A DNA stretch of 64,000 nt. Source: Thiobacillus sp. Lineage in GTDB: Bacteria; Pseudomonadota; Gammaproteobacteria; Burkholderiales; Thiobacillaceae. Below, piece by piece: positions 38,696-47,844 of the stretch. Location: NCBI RefSeq assembly GCF_030696885.1, contig NZ_JAUYRI010000009.1, forward strand, positions 1-64,000. The letters run 5' to 3'. Below the pieces are notes generated by a model. That model searched no databases. It worked only from the letters and a program-made list of their open reading frames with translations, and was not told the DNA's origin. How positions within the stretch are numbered: position 1 is the first letter of the stretch; each line of letters opens with the position of its first letter. A program made the translations under genes and the position numbers.

Positions 38696-38742
38696 TTGAC
38701 AATGGTTCTAACACGAACTATATTTGGTTCGTGTTAGAACCA
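38696..38742 (+). promoter_or_regulatory. sigma-70 promoter with embedded perfect 16-bp inverted-repeat operator (marR operon)
   Basis: TTGACA (38696-38701)-N17-TATATT (38719-38724); TGGTTCTAACACGAAC (38703-38718)-N8-GTTCGTGTTAGAACCA (38727-38742). Confidence 0.85.
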
Positions 38743-38754
38743 AGTGAGCGCGTG

Positions 38755-39195
38755 ATGAGCCAGTCAGCCGACTTCCTGCCGACCATGCAAGCCCTGGTGA
38801 AGTGCTATCAGGCCTTCGAGGCCTATTCTGCTGCGGACATCCGTGCGCTGGGCCTGACGCCGCCGCAGTTCGACGTGATTGCCACGCTCGGCAACACGCC
38901 GGGCATGACATCGACCGAACTGGGCGAAAAGACGTTGATCACCAAGGGCACGCTGACCGGCGTGGTCGACCGTCTGGCCGATCGCGGCTGGGTTAAACGC
39001 ACCGCGCATGAAAGCGACCGCCGCTGCCAGATCGTCCGTCTGACGAAGGCGGGCGAGGCCTTGTTTGCCAAAGTGTTTCCTGCGCACATGGCGCATCTCG
39101 ACGCCTGCTTTGCCGGCGCGAGCGCCGCCGAGCACACGCGCTGGCAGGCCGCGTTGCGTAGCCTGGAACAGGTGTTCAGGAAGGAGACGACATGA
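38755..39195 (+). CDS. MarR family transcriptional regulator
   Basis: LGLTPPQFDVIATLGNTPGMTSTELGEKTLITKGTLTGVVDRLADRGWVKRTAHESDRRCQIVRLTKAG. Confidence 0.95.
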   Translation: MSQSADFLPTMQALVKCYQAFEAYSAADIRALGLTPPQFDVIATLGNTPGMTSTELGEKTLITKGTLTGVVDRLADRGWVKRTAHESDRRCQIVRLTKAGEALFAKVFPAHMAHLDACFAGASAAEHTRWQAALRSLEQVFRKETT

Positions 39196-39740
39196 GCGCT
39201 TCGAATCGCTATTCGACGACCGCGATCCTGCTGCACTGGCTGATGGCACTGCTGATTTTTACCACGTTCCCGCTGGGCCTCTACATGGTCGACCTGCCGC
39301 TGTCGCCCGACAAGCTCAAGCTCTACAGCTATCACAAATGGATCGGCGTCACGGTCTTTCTGCTGATCGCGATCCGCCTGGCGTGGCGGGCGACGCACAC
39401 GCCGCCGCCGCTGCCGGACGGCATCGTCGTCTGGCAGCGCCGCGCCAGCCGCATCGCGCATGGCCTGCTGTATGTGCTGATGATCGCGATTCCACTGTCG
39501 GGCTGGCTGATGAGTTCGGCCAAGGGTTTCCAGACCGTATGGTTCGGCGTGCTGCCGCTGCCCGACCTGCTCGACAGGAACCGCGAGCTGGGCGACCTGC
39601 TTGCAGGGGTGCACAAGGCGCTGAACTTTAGCTTGCTGGCGCTGGTCATCCTGCACGTGGGCGCGGCACTCAAACACCATTTCATCGAACGCCAGCCCTT
39701 CCTGCAACGCATGGGCTGGAGCAGAAAGGAGCGCACATGA
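39192..39740 (+). CDS. cytochrome b561
   Basis: Four TM segments; STTAILLHWLMALLIF, LYSYHKWIGVTVFLLIAIRLAWR, LHVGAALKHHFIERQPFLQRM. Confidence 0.93.
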   Translation: MSASNRYSTTAILLHWLMALLIFTTFPLGLYMVDLPLSPDKLKLYSYHKWIGVTVFLLIAIRLAWRATHTPPPLPDGIVVWQRRASRIAHGLLYVLMIAIPLSGWLMSSAKGFQTVWFGVLPLPDLLDRNRELGDLLAGVHKALNFSLLALVILHVGAALKHHFIERQPFLQRMGWSRKERT

Positions 39741-40291
39741 AACTCAACGCAATGATCGTGCTGGCCGCACTGGCTACGCCGATGGCACACGCGGTGGAAT
39801 ACCGCACGGTGCTGCCGAAGCAGAGCGCGGTCCAGTTCGAATTCCGCCAGATGGGCGTGCCGGTGAAGGGGCACTTCAAGCGCTTTGCCACCGAGATGGC
39901 GTTCGACCCGGCCAAGCCTGAGGCCGCGCGCGCGCGAATCGAGATCGACCTTGCCAGCATCGACGCCGGCTCGGCCGAAGCCGACGAGGAGTCCGCCGGC
40001 AAGCTGTGGTTCAACCGCAGCGTGTACCCCAAGGCCGTGTTCGTCTCCAGCGCAGTGCGCGCGCTCGGCAACAACCGTTTCGAATTGCGCGGCACGCTGA
40101 CGCTTAAGGGCACCACCCGCGACATGACGATCCCGGTCAGCTACACCCCCGGCGCAAACGCCGCCACCTTCGACGGCGGCTTCGCGCTCAGGCGCCTCGA
40201 CTTCGGCATCGGCGAAGGCATGTGGACGGACGTCAGTGCCGTCGCCAACGAAGTCCAGGTCAAATTCCGCATTGCCGCCACCGGCAACTAA
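39737..40291 (+). CDS. YceI family protein (copy 1)
   Basis: Signal peptide; QSAVQFEFRQMGVPVKGHFKRFATEMAFDP, TRDMTIPV. Confidence 0.9.
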   Translation: MKLNAMIVLAALATPMAHAVEYRTVLPKQSAVQFEFRQMGVPVKGHFKRFATEMAFDPAKPEAARARIEIDLASIDAGSAEADEESAGKLWFNRSVYPKAVFVSSAVRALGNNRFELRGTLTLKGTTRDMTIPVSYTPGANAATFDGGFALRRLDFGIGEGMWTDVSAVANEVQVKFRIAATGN

Positions 40292-40320
40292 CCCACTGTT
40301 CATTCCTAAAGGAGTCACAT

Positions 40321-40902
40321 ATGAAACGTCTCGCCCTTGTCACCGCCCTGGCCGCCCTGGCCGTGACCGCCCACGCTGCGCCGGTGACCTACACCATCGA
40401 CAACAGCCACACCTATCCGCATTTCACCTACAACCACCTGGGCTTCTCCAACCAGACCCACAAATTCGACAAGACCACCGGCACCGTGGTGCTCGATCGC
40501 GCCGAGCAAGTCGGCTCGGCCATCGTGACCATCGACGCCAACTCGGTCAACACCGGCTATGCGCTGTTCAACGAACACCTGCGGGCCGCCGATTTTTTCG
40601 ACACGGAAAAGTACCCGACGATCACGTTCAAATCGGACAAGATGGCGTTTCGCGGTGACCAGCCGATCTACATGGTGGGCGACCTGACGATCAAGGGGGT
40701 GACCAAACAGGTGACGCTCGAGATCACCCACTTCAAGTGCCAGCCGCATCCGATGAAGAAGGTAGAGGCCTGCGGTGCCAACGCGACCACCCAGATCAAG
40801 CGCTCGGAATTCAACATGGGCAAAAACGCGCCTTTCGTCAGTGACGACGTCACGCTGACCATCGCGATCGAGGCGGTCAGGGAACAGTCGACCGCCCAAT
40901 AA
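40321..40902 (+). CDS. YceI family protein (copy 2)
   Basis: Signal peptide; YTIDNSHTYPHFTYNHLGFSNQTHKFDKTTGTVVLDR, FFDTEKYPTITFKSDKM, GDLTIKGVTKQVTLEI. Confidence 0.93.
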   Translation: MKRLALVTALAALAVTAHAAPVTYTIDNSHTYPHFTYNHLGFSNQTHKFDKTTGTVVLDRAEQVGSAIVTIDANSVNTGYALFNEHLRAADFFDTEKYPTITFKSDKMAFRGDQPIYMVGDLTIKGVTKQVTLEITHFKCQPHPMKKVEACGANATTQIKRSEFNMGKNAPFVSDDVTLTIAIEAVREQSTAQ

Positions 40903-41258
40903 CCCGACGCCGAAAGCGGGGCCGGACGTGCGCGCGTGATCGCGGCATGTTCGGCCTTTTTTGTGTTTTGCGGACCTGGCATGGCCTGGTCGGGGCTTGC
41001 CGAAAGGTCGCCCCGTTCGACGCAGCGTGTTGGATTTACATCGATTTGCGCCTGTTTCCGGAAAAAACCAGGACCCTCGTAAACACACAACCCATTGTTT
41101 TATTTAAATATTGCGTGTTTGCGCCTGAGTTGAACGGCGTGGCATGGCAGTTGCAGGAAATCTGCACTGCTCCTTGAAGTAGCGACATCCCAGGAGTGGC
41201 ATGGCGGCATCGCCGCCAGAGAGAAGTATCCGGGTGTTCATTCACACAAGGAGCTCAG

Positions 41259-41861
41259 ATGAAACGTCTTGCCACGTTGACCGCGCTTGTTGCCTTTGCC
41301 GCCGCCGCCCAGGCTGCGCCTGAAACCTATGTCATCGATAACAGCCAGACCTCGTCCCTGTTCAGCTATCGCGCGCTGGGGCTGTCGAACCAGACGCACC
41401 GCTTCGAAAAGATCAGCGGCAAAGTGGTGTTCGATCATGCCGCCAGGACCGGTTCGGCCGATGTGATGATCGATGCGACCTCGGTGAACACCGGCAATTC
41501 CCTGTTGGACGAGCATATCCAGGCCGCGGATTTCTTCGACACCGCCAATCATCCGGCAATCATTTTCAAGTCCACCCGAATGACGCTGGATGGCGAGCAA
41601 CCGAGCATGTCGGGCAACTTGACGATCAAGGGCGTGACCCGTCCGGTGACGCTTGCCGTCAGCAACTTCCAGTGCATGCAGGATCCCAGCTTCAAGCTGG
41701 AGTCCTGCGGCGCCCAGGCAACCGTCACGATCAGGCGTTCGGATTTCAATATGGGCAAGCACGCGTTCCTGGTCAGCAACGACATCACGCTGAATCTGGC
41801 AATCAAGGCGGTCAAGCCGCAGCCTGTCCTGCAGGTGGCAAGCCGCGATCCAGGCCGGTAA
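41259..41861 (+). CDS. YceI family protein (copy 3)
   Basis: Paralogous to copy 2: YVIDNSQTSSLFSYRALGLSNQTHRFEKISGKVVFDH, FFDTANHPAIIFKSTRM, GNLTIKGVTRPVTLAV. Confidence 0.93.
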   Translation: MKRLATLTALVAFAAAAQAAPETYVIDNSQTSSLFSYRALGLSNQTHRFEKISGKVVFDHAARTGSADVMIDATSVNTGNSLLDEHIQAADFFDTANHPAIIFKSTRMTLDGEQPSMSGNLTIKGVTRPVTLAVSNFQCMQDPSFKLESCGAQATVTIRRSDFNMGKHAFLVSNDITLNLAIKAVKPQPVLQVASRDPGR

Positions 41862-41899
41862 AAGGACTAAAATGGCGTTTTGCTGGTCGGAACGCCATC

Positions 41900-43843
41900 T
41901 TGCAACCCCATCAACTTGAACTGCTCGCGCCCGCGCGCGACGCCGATATCGGCATGGAAGCTGTCAACCACGGCGCCGATGCGGTGTACATCGGCGGGCC
42001 GTCGTTCGGCGCGCGCGCGGCCGCCTCCAACGACATCGCCGATATTGCGCGACTGGTCCAGCACGCACGCCGCTTCAACGCGCGCGTGTTTGTTACCCTC
42101 AACACCATCCTCACCGACGACGAACTGGAACCGGCACGCCAGCAGATTTGGCAGCTGTACGATGCAGGCGTCGACGCGCTGATCATCCAGGACATGGGTC
42201 TGCTGGAACTCGACCTGCCGCCGATCCAGCTGCATGCGAGCACCCAGACCGACATCCGCACGCCGGAAAAGGCCGTGTTCCTGCAGGACGTGGGCCTGAA
42301 CCAGATCGTGCTCGCGCGCGAGCTCGACCTTGAGCAGATCGCCGCGATCCGTGCCGCCACGCGGCCAGAAACGACCCTGGAATTCTTTGTCCACGGCGCG
42401 CTGTGCGTCGCCTACAGCGGTCAGTGCTACATCAGCCACGCCCACACCGGGCGCAGCGCCAACAGGGGCGACTGCTCGCAGGCCTGCCGCCTGCCGTACC
42501 AGGTCACTGACATGGAAGGCCGCATCGTCGCGCACGACAAGCATGTGCTGTCGATGAAGGACAACAACCAGAGCGACAACATCGAGGCGCTGATCGACGC
42601 CGGCATCCGCAGCTTCAAGATCGAGGGGCGCTACAAGGACATGGGCTATGTGAAGAACATCACCGCCCATTACCGCACGCTGCTCGACGAACTCATCGAG
42701 CGCCGCCCCGAGTTCGCGCGCGCCTCCAGTGGCCGCACCACATTTGCCTTCACCCCCGACCCCAACCAGAACTTCAACCGCGAATTCACCGACTATTTTG
42801 TCGGCGGACGCAAGGACGACATCGGCGCCTTCGACACGCCGAAGAACCCCGGTCTGCAGGTCGGCTACGTCAGCAAGGTCGGCGACAAATGGGTCGAGCT
42901 GCAGACTGACTCGCCTGACATCATGCTGAACAACGGCGATGGCCTCTGCTACTACACCCTGCAGAAGGACCTGGCCGGCCTCGCGATTAACCGCGCCGAG
43001 AAGGTGGGCGAGGGCATCTGGCGCGTGTTCCCGAAGGACCCGATGGCAAGTTTTCGCGACCTGCGCGCCGGTACGCTGGTGAACCGCAACCGCGACATGA
43101 ACTGGACCCGTCTGCTCGACAAGGCGTCGAGCGAACGCCGCATCGGCGTGTGGCTGCGGCTGGACGAAACCGCCGGGGGGTTCGCACTGACGCTGACCGA
43201 CGAGGACGGCAACACGGCGACCGCAGAAGCCGCGCACGCGAAGGAAGCGGCGAAAGACGCCGCCAAGGCCGAGGCCACGCTGCGCGAGCATCTGGGCAAG
43301 CTCGGCACCACGCCGTTTGCGGCGATGGGCATTGCGCTGGAGCTGACCCAGCCCTGGTTTGTGCCGGCGTCCTTCCTCAATGCGCTACGCCGCGATGCCG
43401 TCGCCGCGCTGGAAGCCGTGCGTACCGCCGCGTACCTGCGCCCACCGCGCGCGCAACCGGCCGAGCCGCCGGCGATCTACCCCGAGGACACGCTGAGTTA
43501 TCTCGCCAACGTCTACAACCACAAGGCGCGCGACTTCTACGCGAAGCACGGCGTGCAGGTGATCGCCGCCGCCTACGAAAGCCACGAGGAAACCGGCGAA
43601 GTCTCGCTGATGATCACCAAGCACTGCGTGAGGTTTTCGTTGAGCCTGTGCCCCAAGCAGGCCAAGGGCGTCACCGGCGTGCAGGGCACCGTGCGTGCGG
43701 CGCCGCTGACGCTGATCAACGGCAGCGAAAAGCTGACCCTGCGCTTCGACTGCAAGCCCTGCGAGATGCATGTGATGGGGAAACTGAAACCGGCGGTCGT
43801 CAAGGCCAGCGCGCCGCTGAACTTCTACAAGTCGCGTCCTTAA
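41900..43843 (+). CDS. U32 family peptidase (RlhA-like, long form)
   Basis: LELLAPARDADIGMEAVNHGADAVYIGGPSFGAR, FVHGALCVAYSGQCYISHAHTGRSANRGDCSQACRLPY, SFKIEGRYK; TTG start approximate. Confidence 0.92.
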   Translation: MQPHQLELLAPARDADIGMEAVNHGADAVYIGGPSFGARAAASNDIADIARLVQHARRFNARVFVTLNTILTDDELEPARQQIWQLYDAGVDALIIQDMGLLELDLPPIQLHASTQTDIRTPEKAVFLQDVGLNQIVLARELDLEQIAAIRAATRPETTLEFFVHGALCVAYSGQCYISHAHTGRSANRGDCSQACRLPYQVTDMEGRIVAHDKHVLSMKDNNQSDNIEALIDAGIRSFKIEGRYKDMGYVKNITAHYRTLLDELIERRPEFARASSGRTTFAFTPDPNQNFNREFTDYFVGGRKDDIGAFDTPKNPGLQVGYVSKVGDKWVELQTDSPDIMLNNGDGLCYYTLQKDLAGLAINRAEKVGEGIWRVFPKDPMASFRDLRAGTLVNRNRDMNWTRLLDKASSERRIGVWLRLDETAGGFALTLTDEDGNTATAEAAHAKEAAKDAAKAEATLREHLGKLGTTPFAAMGIALELTQPWFVPASFLNALRRDAVAALEAVRTAAYLRPPRAQPAEPPAIYPEDTLSYLANVYNHKARDFYAKHGVQVIAAAYESHEETGEVSLMITKHCVRFSLSLCPKQAKGVTGVQGTVRAAPLTLINGSEKLTLRFDCKPCEMHVMGKLKPAVVKASAPLNFYKSRP

Positions 43844-44175
43844 AGACTGTCGGCGAGTTTTTCCATGAAGGCGGTGTGCTTGGTCTCGGCCTTGTGAAAC
43901 GCCGCGATCAGGCGTTCCGCATCGTCGGTCAGGCGGCTGCCGGAGGGCCCGCTTTCCACCAGCGGCGACTGCCAGGCGGTATTCATCGCATCCACCGCAT
44001 CCCATGCGGCCTTGTAGCTCATTTTCATCGCCTTGGCGGCTTTCGAAATGGAGCCGGTTTCGCGGATGCGGTGCAGCAGTTCCACGCGGCCGCGGCCGAG
44101 AAAATTCCTGCCGTCGAGCGTCAGCCAGAAACGGCCGTCTGCCTTGAGTTGCGCTGTCTTGTGAGGTTTGACCAT
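43840..44175 (-). CDS. ModE-type HTH regulator without molybdate-binding domains
   Basis: LTLDGRNFLGRGRVELLHRIRETGSISKAAKAMKMSYKAAWDAVDAMN, ESGPSGSRLTDDAERLI; about 111 aa. Confidence 0.92.
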   Translation of the reverse strand: MVKPHKTAQLKADGRFWLTLDGRNFLGRGRVELLHRIRETGSISKAAKAMKMSYKAAWDAVDAMNTAWQSPLVESGPSGSRLTDDAERLIAAFHKAETKHTAFMEKLADSL

Positions 44176-44245
44176 GCGGCGAGTGTAGCAAAAGCCCATT
44201 GCCGTTTGACGGCGAGCGGTTGAAAATCAGGCTTTGCCATTCCGG

Positions 44246-44713
44246 ATGACCGACATGAAAAAATTCATTGCCGCATGCGCGCTGCTGTGTCTGCCCTTTG
44301 CCGCACTGGCCGGCGAGAAATATGCCGTGACCTTCAAGTCCCAGGGCGCCTACCAGGACGTGCGGGACAACCTGCAGATGGCGATCGAGGGCAAGGGCCT
44401 GAAGATTACCAACACCAACCACATTGCCGACATGCTGAACCGCACCGGCAAGGACATCGGCGAAACCAAAGTGGTGTACGAGAACGCAGAGCAGTTCGAA
44501 TTCTGTAGCGCCACCGTATCGCGCCACATGATGGAAGCCGATCCGCATTCGATCGTCATGTGTCCGTACAGCATCGTGGTCTACAAGGTGCCGGGCGACA
44601 AAAACGTCTACCTGTCCTATCGCAAGCCGGCCGCCACTCGCAATGCCGCGCTGAAGAAGTCGCTGGACGAGCTGGAAAAGCTGCTCGGCGACATCATCAA
44701 GGACGCGATGTAG
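44246..44713 (+). CDS. DUF302-like exported protein
   Basis: Signal peptide; FKSQGAYQDVRDNLQMAIEGKGLKITNTNHIADML...EQFEFCSATVSRHMMEADPHSIVMCPYSIVVYKV. Confidence 0.8.
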   Translation: MTDMKKFIAACALLCLPFAALAGEKYAVTFKSQGAYQDVRDNLQMAIEGKGLKITNTNHIADMLNRTGKDIGETKVVYENAEQFEFCSATVSRHMMEADPHSIVMCPYSIVVYKVPGDKNVYLSYRKPAATRNAALKKSLDELEKLLGDIIKDAM

Positions 44714-44789
44714 GTCTGGTCGGCTCGTCGCTGAACCCGGCGCCCCCGCAATTCACTCCGGAGGGATTGAAGGCATGACGGGTGAATCG

Positions 44790-46313
44790 ATGAAGCGATC
44801 CCGTTCCACACCCCTGGCCGTCCTGTTAGGCCTGCTTTCGCTGCTGCTCGGTGCGTCCGATGCGGCGGCCTTCGCGCGTGAAGCGTGGGAACGCGAGGGC
44901 TGGATCACCGAATTCGATACGGGTTTGCAGCGGGCGCGCGCGACCCGCACACCCGCCTTCGTTTACTTCGATGCTCAATGGTGCAGCTGGTGCCAGCAGT
45001 ACAAGCGCGACAGCCTCGACCAACCCGCAGTACGCACGGCACTGGCGCGCGGTTTCATCCGCATCGCGGTGGATTCCGACGCCCGTCCGGATCTGATGCG
45101 CCGCTTTGGCGCCAAGGGTCTGCCGTTTACCTTGGTGCTGGCACCGGACGGCCGCGTGCTCAAGCATTTTGTCGGCGTGATGCCGACGCGCGATCTGGTG
45201 AGTCTGCTGGGCAGCGTGGTGCAGTCCGCGCAGCCGCCCGCCGCGGGAGTGCCAGCACCCGCTGAAATCCTGCATCAGGTGAAGACGATCGATCGCCGCG
45301 GCTACGCGGCGTTTCGTGCCGCCTATCTGCAGCACCTGGAGTCCCTTTACGACCCTGCGCGCGAAACGCTGTTCGGCCAGTTCGACAGCGGCGTGACCTT
45401 CCGGCGCACTGCCGTGCTGGCGTGGATCGATCTGCTGGAGCAGGGCCGCTGGCGCGAACGGGTCCGGCACGCGGCGCGGGCGGATCGCGATCGGCTGTGG
45501 GACCCGGTTGACGGCGGCTTTTTCAATTTCATCGATCCGACGCGCGACGAGTATCTCGAAACCTCCAAGCTGCTCGAGCTCAATGCCTGGATGGCCGCCT
45601 GGCAGGCGCAGGTCGGGGTGCACGATCCGCAGGCGCGGCAGCGTGCCCTGCTGGCCTGGCGCTACCTGCGCGAGGTGCTGTGGGACAGGCGGGACGGAGG
45701 ATTCTTCCAGGCGCAACAGGCGGACAACGCGTACTACGCGCTCGCGCCCGCCGAGCGCGCGCGTCGGCATGCGCCGCCGGTCGATCGCGCCAAGCGTGCC
45801 GACACCAACGCGCAGGCGGTGTGGGCGCTGCTGTGTCTGGCGCATTTCAGCGGCGAACGGGAAGCGGTCGATTACGCCGCACAGACCATGGATTTCCTGC
45901 TGCGCGAACTGTGGCACGACGGCCGCCTGTATCACTTCTGGCGCGACGGGCAGCGGTCCGCGCCGGACCAGCCGCACAGCTGGTTCTGGGTGCTCGCGGC
46001 AGGCGCCGAGATCGAGCGGGTGCGGCCGGACCGCACGCGCCGCGATCGACTCGCCGCCGTTGCCGGCATGGCCGGGCGCTGGCTTGAAGCGCGCATGCGC
46101 GACGCGTCCGCATTCCCGCTCGACAACGAACTGGCCGGCCTGATTGCCCGCACCGCCGGCCAGACGGCGCTGTATCCGAAGCTTCCGGCCGGCGCGCGCG
46201 GATGGGCGCTGAGGCAGCTGCGCATCGAGGTGGAGACGCCACCGGATGAACCGGTCGTCGGACTGTGGGCATGGCAAATGGGCCTCGACAGTGGGCGTGT
46301 GCGTCCCGATTGA
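44790..46313 (+). CDS. exported thioredoxin-fold protein with YyaL-like helical C-terminal region
   Basis: FVYFDAQWCSWCQQYKRDSLDQPAV, GLPFTLVLAPDGRVLKHFVG; C-terminal helical repeats with DPVDGGFF, DRRDGGFFQAQQADNAYYAL. Confidence 0.75.
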   Translation: MKRSRSTPLAVLLGLLSLLLGASDAAAFAREAWEREGWITEFDTGLQRARATRTPAFVYFDAQWCSWCQQYKRDSLDQPAVRTALARGFIRIAVDSDARPDLMRRFGAKGLPFTLVLAPDGRVLKHFVGVMPTRDLVSLLGSVVQSAQPPAAGVPAPAEILHQVKTIDRRGYAAFRAAYLQHLESLYDPARETLFGQFDSGVTFRRTAVLAWIDLLEQGRWRERVRHAARADRDRLWDPVDGGFFNFIDPTRDEYLETSKLLELNAWMAAWQAQVGVHDPQARQRALLAWRYLREVLWDRRDGGFFQAQQADNAYYALAPAERARRHAPPVDRAKRADTNAQAVWALLCLAHFSGEREAVDYAAQTMDFLLRELWHDGRLYHFWRDGQRSAPDQPHSWFWVLAAGAEIERVRPDRTRRDRLAAVAGMAGRWLEARMRDASAFPLDNELAGLIARTAGQTALYPKLPAGARGWALRQLRIEVETPPDEPVVGLWAWQMGLDSGRVRPD

Positions 46314-46400
46314 AACGGCGGGGCGGGTGCTGCGTGGCTGCGCACATCGCGCGGCCCTCGGCTAGAATCTGCGCATGACATCCGCCGCCTGCTGCCCACC

Positions 46401-46775
46401 ATGACTGCCTTCCTTGCCATTGGCGTGGGCGCCGCCATCGGCGCCTGGCTGCGCTGGGGACTGGGACTCTGGCTCAACCCGCTGTTTCCCTCGCTGCCGC
46501 TCGGCACGCTGGCCGCCAATCTGGTCGGCGGCTATTTCGTCGGCCTCGTCATCGCCTGGTTTGCCGAGCATCCGGGAGTGCCGCCGGAAGCGCGGCTGTT
46601 CCTGATCACCGGCCTCTTGGGCGGGCTGACCACCTTTTCCACCTTCTCCGCCGAAGTCGTCACTGCGCTGATGCGCGGTCTGTGGCTTTCCGGCGGCCTG
46701 ATTGCCGCCGCGCACATGACGGGTTCGTTTCTCGCCACCGGGCTGGGCTTTTATTCGATGAGGCTTTTCAAATGA
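46401..46775 (+). CDS. crcB: fluoride exporter CrcB/Fluc
   Basis: [46 protein letters not shown]. Confidence 0.95.
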   Translation: MTAFLAIGVGAAIGAWLRWGLGLWLNPLFPSLPLGTLAANLVGGYFVGLVIAWFAEHPGVPPEARLFLITGLLGGLTTFSTFSAEVVTALMRGLWLSGGLIAAAHMTGSFLATGLGFYSMRLFK

Positions 46776-47086
46776 ACGCGGTCTGTCTGCAGGTGTTTGT
46801 GTCCGAAGCCAGCCGCCATCACGGCAAGCTGAGCTACGAATGGCTGCTCGATGCCGCGCAGACGCTCGGCGTCAGCGGCGGCTCGGTGTTTCGCGCGATT
46901 GCGGGCTTTGGCCGTCACGGGCGGCATGACGCGGGATTCTTCGAACTGGCGGGCGAGCTGCCGGTGGTGGTGGAGTTTTTCGTCGAGGTGGAAATGGCCG
47001 ACCGGCTGCTGCAGGTCATTGCCGACGCCGATCTGAAACTGGTCTACGCAAAACTGCCGGCGGACATCGGCGTCACGGCCCGCTAG
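46772..47086 (+). CDS. DUF190 family protein
   Basis: [33 protein letters not shown]-type overlap with crcB. Confidence 0.88.
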   Translation: MNAVCLQVFVSEASRHHGKLSYEWLLDAAQTLGVSGGSVFRAIAGFGRHGRHDAGFFELAGELPVVVEFFVEVEMADRLLQVIADADLKLVYAKLPADIGVTAR

Positions 47087-47088
47087 GC

Positions 47089-47838
47089 GTGCTCGAGCAG
47101 CTGATCCTGTTCGTCGCCGCGCTGGCGGCGAATTTTTTTTCGGCGCTGTCCGGCGGCGGCGCCGGACTGATCCAGTTGCCCATCCTGATTTTTCTCGGGC
47201 TGCCGTTTGCGGTGGCGCTCGCCACCCACAAGGTCGCCAGCGTCGCGCTCGGGCTGGGCGCGACACTCAGGCACCTGAAGGAATCGCATCTCGAACGCCG
47301 CTTTTCACTGATCATCCTGGGCGCCGGTCTGCCGGGCGTGGTGCTGGGGGCGGTGACTATCCTGCAGATTCCCGAGCGCGTCGCTACGCTGGCGCTGGGT
47401 GTGCTGACGCTGGGCCTCGGGCTGTATTCGGTGTTCAAGCCCCGACTCGGCATGGAGCATGCTCCGCTCAACCGACAGGGTTGGGGACTGGCCGGCGGCA
47501 TGGCGGGGCTGTTCGTGGTCGGCTTTCTCAACGGCTCGATCGCCAGCGGCACGGGCCTCTTTCTGACGCTGTGGCTGATCCGCTGGTTCGGCCTCGACTA
47601 CACCCGTGCGGTGGCCTATACGCTGATCCTGTGCGGGCTGGTGTGGAACGGCACCGGCGCGCTGGTGCTGGGCGTGATCGGCACGGTGGCGTGGGACTGG
47701 ATGCCGGCGCTGCTGGCCGGCTCGATCATCGGCGGCTATCTGGGCAGCCACCTGGCGATCAAGAAGGGCAATCTGTGGGTCAAGCGGGCGTTTGAAATCG
47801 TGACCATCCTGATCGGCATCAAGCTGATTGCGGGTTGA
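47089..47838 (+). CDS. TauE/SafE family sulfite exporter (second copy)
   Basis: NFFSALSGGGAGLIQLPILIFLGLPFAVALATHKVASVALG; multi-TM. Confidence 0.92.
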   Translation: MLEQLILFVAALAANFFSALSGGGAGLIQLPILIFLGLPFAVALATHKVASVALGLGATLRHLKESHLERRFSLIILGAGLPGVVLGAVTILQIPERVATLALGVLTLGLGLYSVFKPRLGMEHAPLNRQGWGLAGGMAGLFVVGFLNGSIASGTGLFLTLWLIRWFGLDYTRAVAYTLILCGLVWNGTGALVLGVIGTVAWDWMPALLAGSIIGGYLGSHLAIKKGNLWVKRAFEIVTILIGIKLIAG

Positions 47839-47844
47839 TCCGGT

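Noticed and set aside
46320-46400. Fluoride riboswitch upstream of crcB
   Set aside because: No crcB-motif conserved core or pseudoknot elements recognised in the short spacer
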